A stretch of 64,000 nt of DNA from Selaginella tamariscina. Taxonomy: Eukaryota; Streptophyta; Lycopodiopsida; Selaginellales; Selaginellaceae. A program made the translations under genes and the position numbers. Of this stretch, positions 42,131 through 52,743 are shown piece by piece. Within the stretch, counting starts at the first letter, position 1. Every line of letters begins with the position of its first letter. Location: assembly GCA_003024785.1 (NCBI GenBank), contig PUQB01000074.1:186001-250000 (forward strand). The letters are read 5' to 3'. The notes beneath the pieces were generated by a model, which saw only the letters and a program-made list of their open reading frames with translations, did no database searches and was not told the DNA's origin.

Positions 42131-44379
42131 ATGGAGGTGTTGAAGTCGGTCGCCCGTGCCTCAAAGCACCGCGTTCTTCAATGGCCAATGAATCAGGACC
42201 AGGATGCAGTCAATTACGGCGTGACCGTCGGCGCTCTTTTTAATCAGCTGGATTTTGGCTCTTCATATACGCGCGTCATTCCCTTGCTCATGCCCTTGAT
42301 TGAAACGGTTTCAGGTAAGCTGGGCCCAGAGTTGTTTCAGCAGCAGGAGTCGGAGGGATGTGATCGCCTGGTGGCATATTTGGAGGGCTTAATGCCGGTT
42401 ACGGATGCGAAGCCTATACTGCAGATCCAGCAGGATGTTGTGGATTGGGAAGAAGCATTTTTTATGGAAGCTGGAAGTGCAAGTGCACCAACACCAACAC
42501 CGCATCTGCTCTCAAAGCTGGATGGTTATGCTGGACAGTGGGATGGAGGGGTTGCTTGGCAGGCTCCATTCACAGCTGTTGTGCAAAGCAGTGGGTGGGG
42601 AAAGTCACGAGCTATTTGTGACCTTCGTAAGCACGGGATCTTCGTGGTCTACTGTTCCTTGATGAAGCCGGAATACACGGGTTTTCCTCGCAGAAGTGAA
42701 GTGGCAAAGTGTTTTGATGCGGAAATAACCCAGCACGTGGTCTGTGCTTATCTGAAGGCCTGCTTGGAGGTGTTAATCGACAGTGATATGTCAGCGGAGC
42801 AGTGGTTGCAATGCCAGATACGTCGAAACGTGAAAAACATAGTTGGCGAAGCCATCTTGGAGCGTTACAGGACAGTGCTGCCAGAGATGTTGGGGAAGAC
42901 CGATATGGAACTCCAACAGTCTCTACTACAGGTAGTCCAGGAGCTCCATAAGAAGAGAGAGTCGTTGAGACAGAACGGCAAGCTAAAGGTGCTGTTTACG
43001 TTTGACGAGGGTAAGGGGTTGAAAGACTTCAACACAACATTTCCAGTCTTCTGCAAGGCTATGAGCCACTTGCCAGTAGGGTGCGGACTCTTCGTTGTTT
43101 TTGCGGACACGGATGCATCAGTCGCGAATTTTACTCCACACCGTGACTTAGACCCCAGCGGAAGAGTCCGTAAGCATGGCCAGAGGCTCTTTGATCCTAT
43201 CCATTTGATAGGAAAGGCGGACCTATTTGCTCCTGACACGACACCATGGAGATCTGGCAAGAAGGGCGATCTCGTTCCCGAGCGTATGTTCATGCACGGA
43301 AGACCGCTGTGGGGTGTGCATTTCTTAAAGAGCAAGGGGGAAGCGAAGCAGGTCCATATGCAAGAGCTTGTTAAGTTCGCTACCTGGAAGCTGCTGGGCG
43401 GGAAGAGCGTGCAGCTGTCGGAGGGGCTTACCAAGCAGGATGCCGCTGCCGTTTTCATGGCCTGTATTGGACCCGAGGTTTTGTCCCGGTCCTACCTGGC
43501 CCAAGACCTAGTTGCCGGACACATGGCTACCTGCGTTGCCACGGCGGATGAGAGGCAGCGGGTCCTTATTATGAGTATGAGCGAGGCAGTTTTGGGGGAG
43601 GCGGCTGCGTTTATTCTCCATCAACTGGGCTTCCTAGTACATGCACTGGGTTCTTGGCTGATCTTCTCACTGAGGGGCTGGTTTTGGAAGGAGTACGAGG
43701 TGAGCTTGTAGTGAGGATGGTGTTCCTTCTGTGCATGCACAAGTGTGCAAATGTTCCTACAGGCGAGAGCACAGGGATGTCCTTCTACACTGGCTGTGTG
43801 ACACTCGGGGACTTTCTGAAGACCATGTTTGGTGAGGACTGGAAGGCCAACAGGTGCAGTTCAAAGCACCTTGATGCTGTTGTATGCTTCAACCACTTTG
43901 TTCCGCTTGGTCGTGGCGTTGAAATCACCAAGCAAAGGCTGTGGGAGTTCCTTACTCATGGAGCTGCAATATTGTATTCACGCGGGGAGTATGTCTCCGA
44001 TATAGGAATCCCTTGGGTTAAGTTCGATGCCCGAGGCAAGGTGGTGGACGTTGGCATCTTTGAGGTCCAGGTTAAGAATCTACTGTGCTTAACAACGGCA
44101 CTAACATCTGAGTTGATGAAGAAGCGGCAGAAGAGAATGTTTTCTGGTCAGGATGTTTCACCTCTAATGATCCTTAATTTAGGAGTTAAGGATTACAATC
44201 TTTACGAAGAGCAGACTGCCACTGTTGCCTTTGGCATTTCACGGGAAATGTATCCATTTCTTGACGAGGTGGTTGTGCAGTCTTTGATGAAGGTGTTGAA
44301 GGCAGAGACTAATTTCCGAGCACACGTGACTGAGAAAGAAGTAGAGCTTGTAAAAGCAATGGCAGTTCTCTCTTTGTGA
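42131..44379 (+). CDS. Crinkler-type P-loop NTPase fused to a restriction-like nuclease
   Basis: About 750 residues, starting at the ATG at 42131. One apparent one-base shift at about 43645-43655 joins two open parts (42131-43711 and 43654-44379). The Walker A motif is SSGWGKSR (residue about 152-160, from 42588) and Walker B is LFTFDEGKGL (about 288-297). FVVFADTDASVANFTP (about 325-345), GRPLWGVHFLKSKGE, SEAVLGEAAAFI and GELVVRMVFLL follow. The C-terminal part has SDIGIPW (about 43992-44012) and GIFEVQVKN (about 44053-44079), the D...QxK signature of a PD-(D/E)xK-like fold. This order matches the NTPase-nuclease Crinkler family known from oomycetes and fungi. It has no visible signal peptide, no introns and much higher GC than its flanks. 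Its role in a plant is unknown; a selfish-element or defence nuclease is possible. Confidence 0.85.
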
Positions 44380-45321
44380 TTTCTAGATTTTTTATATTAA
44401 TTAAGAATATGCTTATTTTGATAATCAAACAAACCAATTTAAAAAAGAGTAATTGATATATGTTATGTTGTTGATTCTTGAGTTGTTTTTATTATGTTGA
44501 TTTTGAGTTACTTCTACAATATTTAATAAAAATAAAGAAGAAGGAAAATTTTTTTTATGGAAGGAGGTAGAATACAAAGAATAATGAAGATTTTATCATC
44601 GGGTAATTTATTATAAAAAAAAGAGTTACAAGTGTACTAATTAAGCTTTTATATAAAAGTTCTTTATATTATAAAGAAGTATTGATTTTCGCACGGAAGT
44701 AAGTAGAATTTGTGGATGTAGTTGAAGAAATATGTGGATGTGATCGAAGAAATTTTTTTTACACGAAAGTGAGTAAAATATGTGTAGTGCCAAGGTTCAT
44801 TCTTAGCACCAAGAATTATAATAAAAGTATGTTTAAAAGACACAAGAATTAGTATTATGAAGTCTTTAATATTGTGGTTACTTATGTCATGTGGTTGAAG
44901 ATTTTCTTTCACACGGAAGGAAGTAGTGTAAGGTAACTACAATAAATACGTAGGTTACCCTAGTAATTATATACGGATTAGCCTCTATATATAATTAAGC
45001 TAATCCTATAATTTATAGGATAGTCCAAAATATGATTAGGACTATACCTTTTACTTGTATATATAAACCTTAACTTGAATACAAAGGTTATCCCGAATTT
45101 CTTTCTTTCCATGTATTGTTATTGTATGTTGTCTCGGGGTCTTTATATTGGTGGAGCTGCCGGTAGTATGTCCAAAAGGATTCTTTTTGTTTTATATTAA
45201 TTAAGAATATACTTATTTTGATAATCAAACAAACCAATTTAAAAAAGAGTAACCAACTAATCACACAACGTTTAAGAGTTTTTATAATGGAGCATTCATA
45301 TTCAATGAACGCTACAAAATT
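44380..45321. other. AT-rich stretch with a 62-bp direct repeat 800 bp apart
   Basis: 44391-44452 and 45191-45252 are identical except for one base (G/A) and begin TTTATATTAATTAAGAATAT. The DNA between them includes small repeats around ACGGAAGTAAGTAGAAT (near 44695, 44765 and 44915) and an LTR-like stretch with TATATATAAACC (45057-45068). No coding frame is recognised. Confidence 0.7.
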
Positions 45322-45495
45322 CAGTGCTTCAAAACACGCCGTGCACCACGGCATGTTGGCGTGGTGACACGAACACGGCCCCCAGCTGTGTTAACACGGG
45401 CCGTGTTCATTGACTCGGTCAATGCTCCAAAACACGGCTCCAAACACGGTTGAAACACGGTCAAATACCGTGTGACCACGCCGTGTTCTAAAACA
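45322..45495 (+). repeat. Left terminal and subterminal repeats of the hAT element
   Basis: The inverted repeat CAGTGCTTCAAAACACG is followed by about ten copies of ACACGG or CCGTGT in both orientations over 170 bp. These probably bind the transposase, as shown for other hAT elements with subterminal motifs. Confidence 0.85.
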
Positions 45496-46051
45496 ATAGC
45501 TCACGTGGTTCATGTGAGCGTTTTGCGCTTTGATGTTTTCTTGTCTTGCGATCAATCAAAAATTCCTGCGATCAATCAAAAGGTTTTTCCAGCGATCTAT
45601 GGCGATTTTCTTGGGCTGGGAATGCCCTCTCTAGGATTCTAGCGCTGGAGTGGAAGGAATGCGCTCAACCACGCCTGATTTCGCTGCAAAAAATTCCTAA
45701 TCATTGTCTCCAGGTTTGTAGATTTTCTCTCCCAAATTTTCTCCTTGGATTGCTTCTGCCATAATTCTTAGCTGCTTGGCACTGCATCTTTGTAGATTGC
45801 TGTGATTCTTAGTTGCTTGGCGTTGCGATTGTGTTATTGACAACGTGATTCTAAAATTTTGAATTTTTCAAAATTTTTTTAGGCGTAGGGCGTGACCGAT
45901 TGTGGATTGGAACAAGAGCAGGGTGTGGGATTTTAGAGGCTGAGCAATTGTGGATTGGAGCAGCAGTAGGGTGTGGGATTTTAGAGGTTGGACTGAGTGA
46001 TTGTGGATTGGGGACAAAGCAGGTGCAGGATTTTAGAGCTTGAGCTGAGTG

Positions 46052-47912
46052 ATGGCATCTGGGAGCCAGAGCAGGAGGACTTCAACAGGGCGACATCCAT
46101 CATCCGTTTGGTGGGAAGAAGTGATCCTTGGTGATCAAACAAACTGCCGTAGTGGGCATTGACACTGGTCTTGCAAGTGGTGTTCGTTGAGAGACAAAGT
46201 TTCAGGTGTGGATCGTGTGAGGGACATCTCACAGGGGAAGCTGGTCATGAAATCTTAAGTTGTGATGTCATCTCAGCAGAGAAGAGACAACAGCTTAGGG
46301 AGATGGCTAAAACCATCGACGACCAGGTTTTGGCTGGAAAACACCAAAGCAAGAAACGAGCAGTTTCTACACGTGTCGAAGGCATCCAAAGCACTGGAGG
46401 AGAGAGTTTTGTTGCTTCCCAGAGTTCTACACCAGGTGGTAATTCTGTAGAAGGAATTTCCAAGTTTTTTTCGCAACGACAGCAGGGAATCCGGGATTCT
46501 TTTGATCCAAAAAGGAAGGAAGCAGTGGATATGGCTATAGGACGATTTTTCTGGAACGAGCACATACCATTTGTGAAAGCTCGTCTCACCATTTCAAGGA
46601 GATGGTGCAGCAGATTGCAAGGCATGGAATTCCCTACGATCTTCCAACAGAGACAGCATTGCGAGAGCAATTGTTGCAAGTGGAGAAAGCCAATCTTGAA
46701 GTTCAACTTGCCAAGGTGAAGGCACGTTGGAAGAATTGTGGGGTTACTCTTGTTGCTGATGCATGGAATGACACAAAAATCGACATATCATGGGGCTTAT
46801 TGCATACAGCAAGGACAGTTGACTTTTCTCGAGGCCATTGATATATCTTCTAGTGGGAAGACGGCTGATAACGTTTTTACGACATGGGAGCGAGGTATTA
46901 AGATTGTTGGAGAGGAGAATGTTGTTCTTATTATCACGGATGGTGAGGCTTCAAACAAGGCTGCTGCTAGGCTTCTAGAGGCGAGGAAGCCAAGGATTAT
47001 GTGGGCTCCGTGCTTAGCTCATTGTTTGAACAACATTCTCAAGGATTTCGCAAAACTACCATGGATGGTTGGGCTTCTAGACAAGGGAAAGACTCTTGGC
47101 TTCCTCCGGAACCATTCGCATCTAGTAGCGATTTTGGCATCCTTCTCTTCACGACGAGTGTTGAAGTTCAACGAAACACGATTCGCCTTCAACTTTCTTA
47201 TGATGGAGAGATTGGTGGAGCTGAGGCCAAAGCTACAACAAATGTTTGTGAGTGACGCTTACAATGCAAGGCTAGAGTCAAGGACAGATTCTGGGATAGT
47301 ATGCGAGAAATTGTGTTCAACGATACATACTGGAACGAGGTTAACCACATGCTGGGTGTTTCAAGGAGGGTGATGTATTTGCTACGGATGGTTGAAAAAT
47401 CCAAAGAAATTTCCAAAGATTGGAACATGTACTTGGAAATCCAGTTCCCTGACTATCAGCAAAGGTCAACTATAAAAAATCAGCTTTGCCAATACAGGAA
47501 CTTGGAGGGTAGTTTTGGCACCGGGGACTCTCAGATGGATCGTACAACAAAGGGTTCTGTGCAGTGGTGGGAGGACAATGGCTACTTAGGTCCAGATTTG
47601 CAGAGGTTGGCAATTCGAGTGCTTAGTCAGGCAAGTTCTTCCTCATCTGTGGAGCGATTGTTCAGCATTTTTGGGCACATCACTTCAAAGAAGAGGAATT
47701 GCTTAGTAGTGAGCCGGATTGCAGACTTGGTATTTGTGGCCAGTAATACTAAGTTGATAGGGAGCCACACTTCCTATGACAAGTTTGTGGGATTGAGCCA
47801 GACAGGAAGTATTCCTCAAATTATTGATGCTGATATTGAAGCTATGGAAGAAGAGGACGAAGACGAAGATGATGATCCTGCTAATGAGGAGCTTCTAGAT
47901 GAGATGGAGTGA
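46052..47912 (+). CDS. hAT transposase (frameshifted)
   Basis: Likely start is the ATG at 46052 (MASGSQSRRTSTG). A BED zinc-finger-like start (VWWEEV, CKWC, then RVR..HL and a C in shifted frames, 46110-46260) is followed by QQGIRDSFDPKRKEAVDMAI and RFFWNEHIPF. After a shift near 46600 comes MVQQIARHGIPYDLP and CGVTLVADAWND (catalytic Asp region). A second shift leads to VVLIITDGEASNKAAARLLE and WAPCLAHCLNNIL (46850-47060), which match the DUF659 hAT core. After another shift near 47270, FWDSMREIVFND and SSSVERLFSIFGHITSKKRN give the hAT C-terminal dimerisation domain. The acidic tail EEEDEDEDDDP ends at 47912. There are four shifts, plus one in-frame TGA in the BED region. Confidence 0.88.
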
Positions 47913-47934
47913 TAAGTAGAATATTCTAGAGAAT

Positions 47935-48064
47935 ATTTGTGTTTTCACTCGTGTTTATCCGTGTTCATTTCCGTGTTCCGTGTTCCGTGTTCGTGTTCGT
48001 GTTCGTGTTCAAAAATTGAATGCCGCGTTCGTGTTCGTGTTCGTGTTCGTGTTTTGAAGCTATG
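47935..48064 (+). repeat. Right subterminal and terminal repeats of the hAT element
   Basis: A run of CCGTGTTCGTGTTCGTGTTC units (47960-48055) ends in CGTGTTTTGAAGCTATG, followed by the target duplication ACAAAATT. The unit has expanded as a 6-bp tandem (GTGTTC). Confidence 0.85.
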
Positions 48065-48072
48065 ACAAAATT

Positions 48073-48814
48073 TAGGCTTCTTTAGGGAAGCTTCCTAATC
48101 CATAGGTTGCAGCCGATAATATTGAGAGAGAGAGGCTTGACTACGCAGGCATCATGTTGCTTATCTTCCAGTAGCACTGAGGCATCATGTTGCTTGTCTT
48201 CTAGTAGTCGCTGCTGGGGATGGACTTTGCATATTTGTGTTGTAAAGATTAAATGGGTTGATTTGATTTATGTGTGTGTGTGTGTGCAGAGAGAGAGTTA
48301 GGTCTTTCTCAGGTTGTATTCTGTTTTGGAATGTAACTCTTATTATGTTTTCAACCTGTCTGTGTAGTATATTGAATTGGGAAGAGGATGCACATGATTT
48401 TGTGGTCGGTCCTCTTCATGAGGAATTTGAGAGCTTTTGTAGAATACAAAGATTGGCTGGGCAATTGCACAAAGCCGTCATGGACTCCTTACGCGGCCTA
48501 GAGAGGTATGTAAATGTGTGTACTTTATCATCTAGTGTAAAGCTTGCATTATGTGTTGGTACTCGTATAAGTAAGCGTCTATGTGTCTTGTAGGCAAATA
48601 TAAATATATTGAAGGTTTGTGTGGGTTAGTATTAATTTTGTAAGCCTTTATACAATACGTTGGACACATTAATACGCGGCATTGCCAGTCCACATGCCAT
48701 ATGGCAGATGTTGGTGTATTAAAGTTGAGCGTTAAGAATTGGAAGAACATAATCATCTTTTTTTTCTTTCTACCTAGGCTCCTTATTCTCTCTCCCATTC
48801 TTCTTTCAACAGTT
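48073..48814. other. No recognised gene; short AT- and GT-rich stretch
   Basis: Contains (TG)n at 48268-48284 and a short open stretch at about 48365-48510 reading DAHDFVVGPLHEEFESFC, which is not recognised and lacks a clear start or splice context. Nothing else is supported. Confidence 0.5.
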
Positions 48815-49120
48815 GCTAAGATGGATGTACTTGTGGTGCTCAAAACATTATTGTCCCATATGGCCAACATGATGCAGACCCTCACAAATCTATCTGCACA
48901 ACAAGTTGAGTTGCATGCTCGAATTCCAACCATGGGTGCTTCTTTCTCTTCGGTAACAGCGTTGCCTTCATCACCCATACATTGATCTAATCCATGTGTC
49001 CGCCCTGATGCTTTTGTTGGTGGTGCCGATGTTGATGTGCATCATTGGTTTACCCACTTTCATGTGCAGGTTATCATGGTTGGGATGAAACTGCCTCCAC
49101 TCAAATTCATTTTTTAGTCT
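48815..49120 (+). pseudogene. gypsy gag relic
   Basis: Reads MDVLVVLKTLLSHMANMMQT and AQQVELHARIPTMGASFSSV, then after a stop and shift CVRPDAFVGGADVDVHHWF and THFHV (about 49000-49065). The DVHHWFxHFH motif resembles the gag relic of element A. It is truncated on both sides. Confidence 0.6.
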
Positions 49121-50610
49121 TTATATGTCACGATTATGGCCACCCCATGTGATTGTAACCAAGCCATAATATTGAGACAAAAATATTAAATATTTTTGTT
49201 TCAATATTTAACAAATATTATATTATACTTTACAAAGTCATTTATAACAAATCTTATAGAGATAGTCATAAACACTTTTAAAATTAGAGTATAAATATTT
49301 CAGAAAATGAGGTGATACATTAATAAGGGATATCATCTTCTTGAATTATCTTAGCAACTTAACATCCTACTTTTATGATGAACTTAAGAAATAGCAATTA
49401 ACCTTGAGATTAAACTAATAACAAACCTAAGGAATGCCACCTAACTCTAGAACTAACAATGAACCCAAGGAACACCACCTAATCTAAAGAAACCTATTTT
49501 TTGAAATTGTAAGGGACTAAAAACGCATACTTTGTATAATTTTGAACACTCACAAATGTGACCATGATGCAAAGTCAAAAAACCATTTCAACTATTGCCG
49601 ACTTTCAAATGCCATTGAATACCCACTTCTTTGAGGAGGTACATGCACTTAAACCTCTAAAAGATACCTAATCATTTCTCCAATTTAACCTATATGCACA
49701 TTGTAACTAAATTGGGCATGATACATGAAAATGGAAATATAAAATAAATTACTAATTAATACTTAAGTTCTAATTATTAATTTATTATTTAATAAATATA
49801 TATTTAAATCTTAATTATTAATTAATTAACAAATTAATCCTTAATTAACCTTACTTAGTGTTAATAAAATGAATTTTATCATTATTAAAAAATATATCTT
49901 TATTCTTTTTACACTAATATGCGACAAAGAAATGAATATGATAAAACAATTATTATATTCTAGCAAGATATTCATAAAGTTAAGAATATTCTTAAAATAT
50001 TTTAGAATATTCATATTATTCTTGAGTGTAAAAATAATTTATAATAAATGAAAAATATTATCAAACATAATCAAACATAATTACAAATGAAATCATTTCC
50101 TTATCAACCTGTCAATTTATTTATAATTACTTTCTCTTTAACCATAAAGAGGAATCTCATCACTCTTTGGATTAATCAAATCATTATAATCAATATTTTA
50201 TGTTGTTGCCACCACCTAACACTCTCACGAATGCAGTTACGAGTTGCCATCCTTATTAATATGTAATTTGTGATAAGATTAGGAGTGCATAGAGGCTTAT
50301 CTAAAAAATGAAGTTTCTTGATAATAACATAGAGTGCCCAGTTACTTTCCTTTAATTTATAAATCTCAAATCACGAGAAAGAAAAGCAACTTTATATGCT
50401 CGCAAAAGTTTTCAAGATTCTTCTTTTTGAGGCACATGTTCAAGTAGTTCACTAGTTCATCCATGGTATTAATATTAGAATATGGGTTGAAAGTGATTGG
50501 ATGGATACAAACAATGTTCACTTTAAGTAAAACTATTTGTTTGTTTATTTAAGTAAATTGTATTAGAATTAAATTAAAAATGCTTACATAGTCTTTTTAC
50601 AATTTTGCAG
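49121..50610. other. AT-rich intergenic DNA
   Basis: Strongly AT-rich with many short direct repeats such as TTAATTATTAATTTATTA near 49760-49850. No frame with recognised content. The last 30 bp (TTTTTACAATTTTGCAG, ending 50610) look like a 3' splice site for the exon that follows. Confidence 0.6.
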
Positions 50611-50837
50611 TAGGTGGCACTGGATTGAACAGCATATACGCAAGTGCGATCTTGGTTCTGCTGAATAATATTCAAGCACTGCTTTCAATCATATCGACCT
50701 TAGTCGGCTCTGGACTTGTGCCGCCACTCAGCCCTCTCTTGCCTACGCTTCTAAACCTGCTTAGGATTCTTAATTCGCTCCTTAGTCGCCTTCCAATTCC
50801 TCTTCCTCTTCCAGTTCCACCACTGCCTGGAGTCTGA
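50611..50837 (+). CDS. Possible terminal exon, Leu/Pro-rich hydrophobic protein end
   Basis: Preceded by a pyrimidine-rich acceptor ending TTTTGCAG at 50610. The open frame reads GGTGLNSIYASAILVLLNNI, QALLSIISTLVGSGLVPPLS and RLPIPLPLPVPPLPGV, then stops. A possible polyadenylation signal AATAAA follows at about 50904. The composition (about half Leu, Ile, Val and Pro) and higher GC than the flanks suggest real coding sequence, perhaps a membrane or secreted protein. I do not recognise the family and cannot find the upstream exon. Confidence 0.35.
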
Positions 50838-51997
50838 AGGTTTATGTAATGTATGCTATAGTAAAGTCTGGGGTACTGTCTCTCTCTCTCTAAATAATGC
50901 ACAATAAAAACCTTATGTTTATTAGCTAGTTTGAATTGTATGTATACGTGTGTGTATACTATGTGTGTATGTATAAAATGTACCTTGAATTTTGTATAAC
51001 TATTATTTTCCTTAAATACAATTTATGACTATAACATATGTGAAGCACATGTACGAACTTATGTTCTTCTACTCTTGACACACACGTACACATTTTATGT
51101 TTAAAGATATATAAATATAAAATTGTAACAATGTATAGATATGTTAAGAGTTTAAACATTCTCTTGAAATAAATAGACATACACATGAGTTAATAAGCAA
51201 TTTAATTTAAGAAAATGTAAATATATACTTTTTAAAATTTTAAATTTACATATATATCCTTGTGAAAGTTTTAAATTTACATTTATACCTTTGAAAAATT
51301 TAGTCCTTCTATTTTAATTTTTAAATAATAATGGTTAATAAAAATAGGTATTTAATTTATAACACATTTAGAATGAAATGAAATGAAATTTATTAATTAT
51401 TGAATGTTAAACGTGTCATAATAACAAATGTTAAGAAATATGCATATTTTCTAAAATAGTTATATTATACATATGTTTGACTGATTTTATTTTGAAACTA
51501 AATATAGTAAAATAAAAACTAATAATATTTTTTTTGTGATTTAAAAAAAAGAAAATACTTTAGTTTAGTTTTAATAGGGAAAAATTTAAATATATCCCTT
51601 GGAATTTTACGTTGACATATATACCCATAAAACTTCAATTAAAATTTTTATACACTTTAAAATTAAATTGAATTATATTTATTTTAAAAAGTAAATTTTA
51701 ATGAATTTATATTTTATCATATTTAATTTCAAAATGCACTCAATCAAACATATATATTGCAATATAATATAATATAAAAAATATTTTATTTCTTAACATT
51801 TATTGTTATAACATTTTTAATATTTAACAATTATAAACTTTATTTTATTTAATTTAAATATGTTATAATTTAAATACATAGTTTTATTAAATAATATTAT
51901 TTAAAAATTAAAATACAAGGATTAAAGTTTCTTAAATGTATAAATATAAATTTAAGACTTTCATCTGTAAACAACAAGCACAAAAGACAACAAATCA
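50838..51997. other. AT-rich intergenic DNA
   Basis: No gene seen. 50935-51000 has GTGTGTATAC-type runs. 51190-51300 repeats AAATTTACATATATATCCTT twice with changes. The rest is roughly 80% A+T. Confidence 0.6.
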
Positions 51998-52264
51998 ATG
52001 TTGACAAGCCATTGCACAACAGATGATTGTGATGGAAATAAATTGAGATTGAGATCAATGCAGGAAAAAATGGGAGAACATTATCAACAATTACAAAATC
52101 ATTGTTATCATAAGAGAACTAGTGTTGCTCCTTATCACTCCTTGATACATCAAGAAATCTGCGAACTTGCTTTACCTAGCATGGATATTGATCTGTTTGA
52201 GTTGGTGGATTCATTCCAAGGGCAGCATCACACCACTACACCTCAACATAAATGCAAGTTGTAA
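51998..52264 (+). CDS. Small hypothetical protein or gene fragment
   Basis: 88 codons open from ATG (MLTSHCTTDDCDGNKLRLRS), rich in His/Gln (HYQQLQNHCYHKRTSVAPYH) and ending QGQHHTTTPQHKCKL. It is noticeably less AT-rich than both flanks, which is why I list it. No family is recognised and no splice sites or promoter were identified. It may be a fragment of a transposon gene. Confidence 0.25.
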   Translation: MLTSHCTTDDCDGNKLRLRSMQEKMGEHYQQLQNHCYHKRTSVAPYHSLIHQEICELALPSMDIDLFELVDSFQGQHHTTTPQHKCKL

Positions 52265-52743
52265 CTAAAATGGGCATGGCTATAGTCCCATTTCCTAATA
52301 ATTAGCAATTTTAGCTATTTAATTAGCATTTTCTAATATTAAAGGAATATTCTTTAGAATATATGTTTGAAAAGAGAATATTCTATTTTGTATTCTACCC
52401 TTTAATAAATTATAGCATTCATTGAACAAAAATTAATAACATTATAAAAGTAGAATGTATTAAATTATATAATATATTGCCAAATATAACAATTAAGGAA
52501 GAGCATAAGAGGTACATTATATAAATATTGATGTTGTTATTAAAATATTAATATTTAAATATAACATTATTAATTAAAAATTTGTAGTAGTAATAATATA
52601 TATAAAATCCTATAATAATATAGTGAATCTTCCATATCATTTTTTAAATTTATATAGTTAAGTATACAATTTGGTACTATTATTAAAGAGTTTATAATAA
52701 TTATGAATATTAAATATATGATATTTTATAATTTGTAATTGCT
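52265..52743. other. AT-rich intergenic DNA downstream of the minus-strand gene
   Basis: No coding content. It lies after the stop codon of the gene at 52744-55865 and would hold its 3' untranslated region. Confidence 0.6.

Larger units (their letters stand above)
45322..48064 (+). mobile_element. hAT DNA transposon with exact 8-bp target duplication
   Basis: The left end CAGTGCTTCAAAACACG and the right end (reverse strand) CATAGCTTCAAAACACG form 17-bp terminal inverted repeats with two mismatches. ACAAAATT occurs directly outside both ends (45314-45321 and 48065-48072), the 8-bp duplication made by hAT transposases. Subterminal regions are packed with ACACGG/CCGTGT motifs (45335-45495 and 47950-48050), which fits hAT transposase-binding repeats. 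One transposase gene lies inside. Total length is 2743 bp. Confidence 0.93.

Noticed and set aside
42865-43458. Minus-strand frame of 197 codons within the Crinkler-type gene
   Set aside because: It overlaps the plus-strand NTPase, which carries clear motifs. The reverse frame shows no family features.
43640-43700. An intron at the break in the Crinkler-type gene
   Set aside because: No GT...AG pair near the break gives a sensible join, and the two frames overlap. A one-base error or mutation is simpler.
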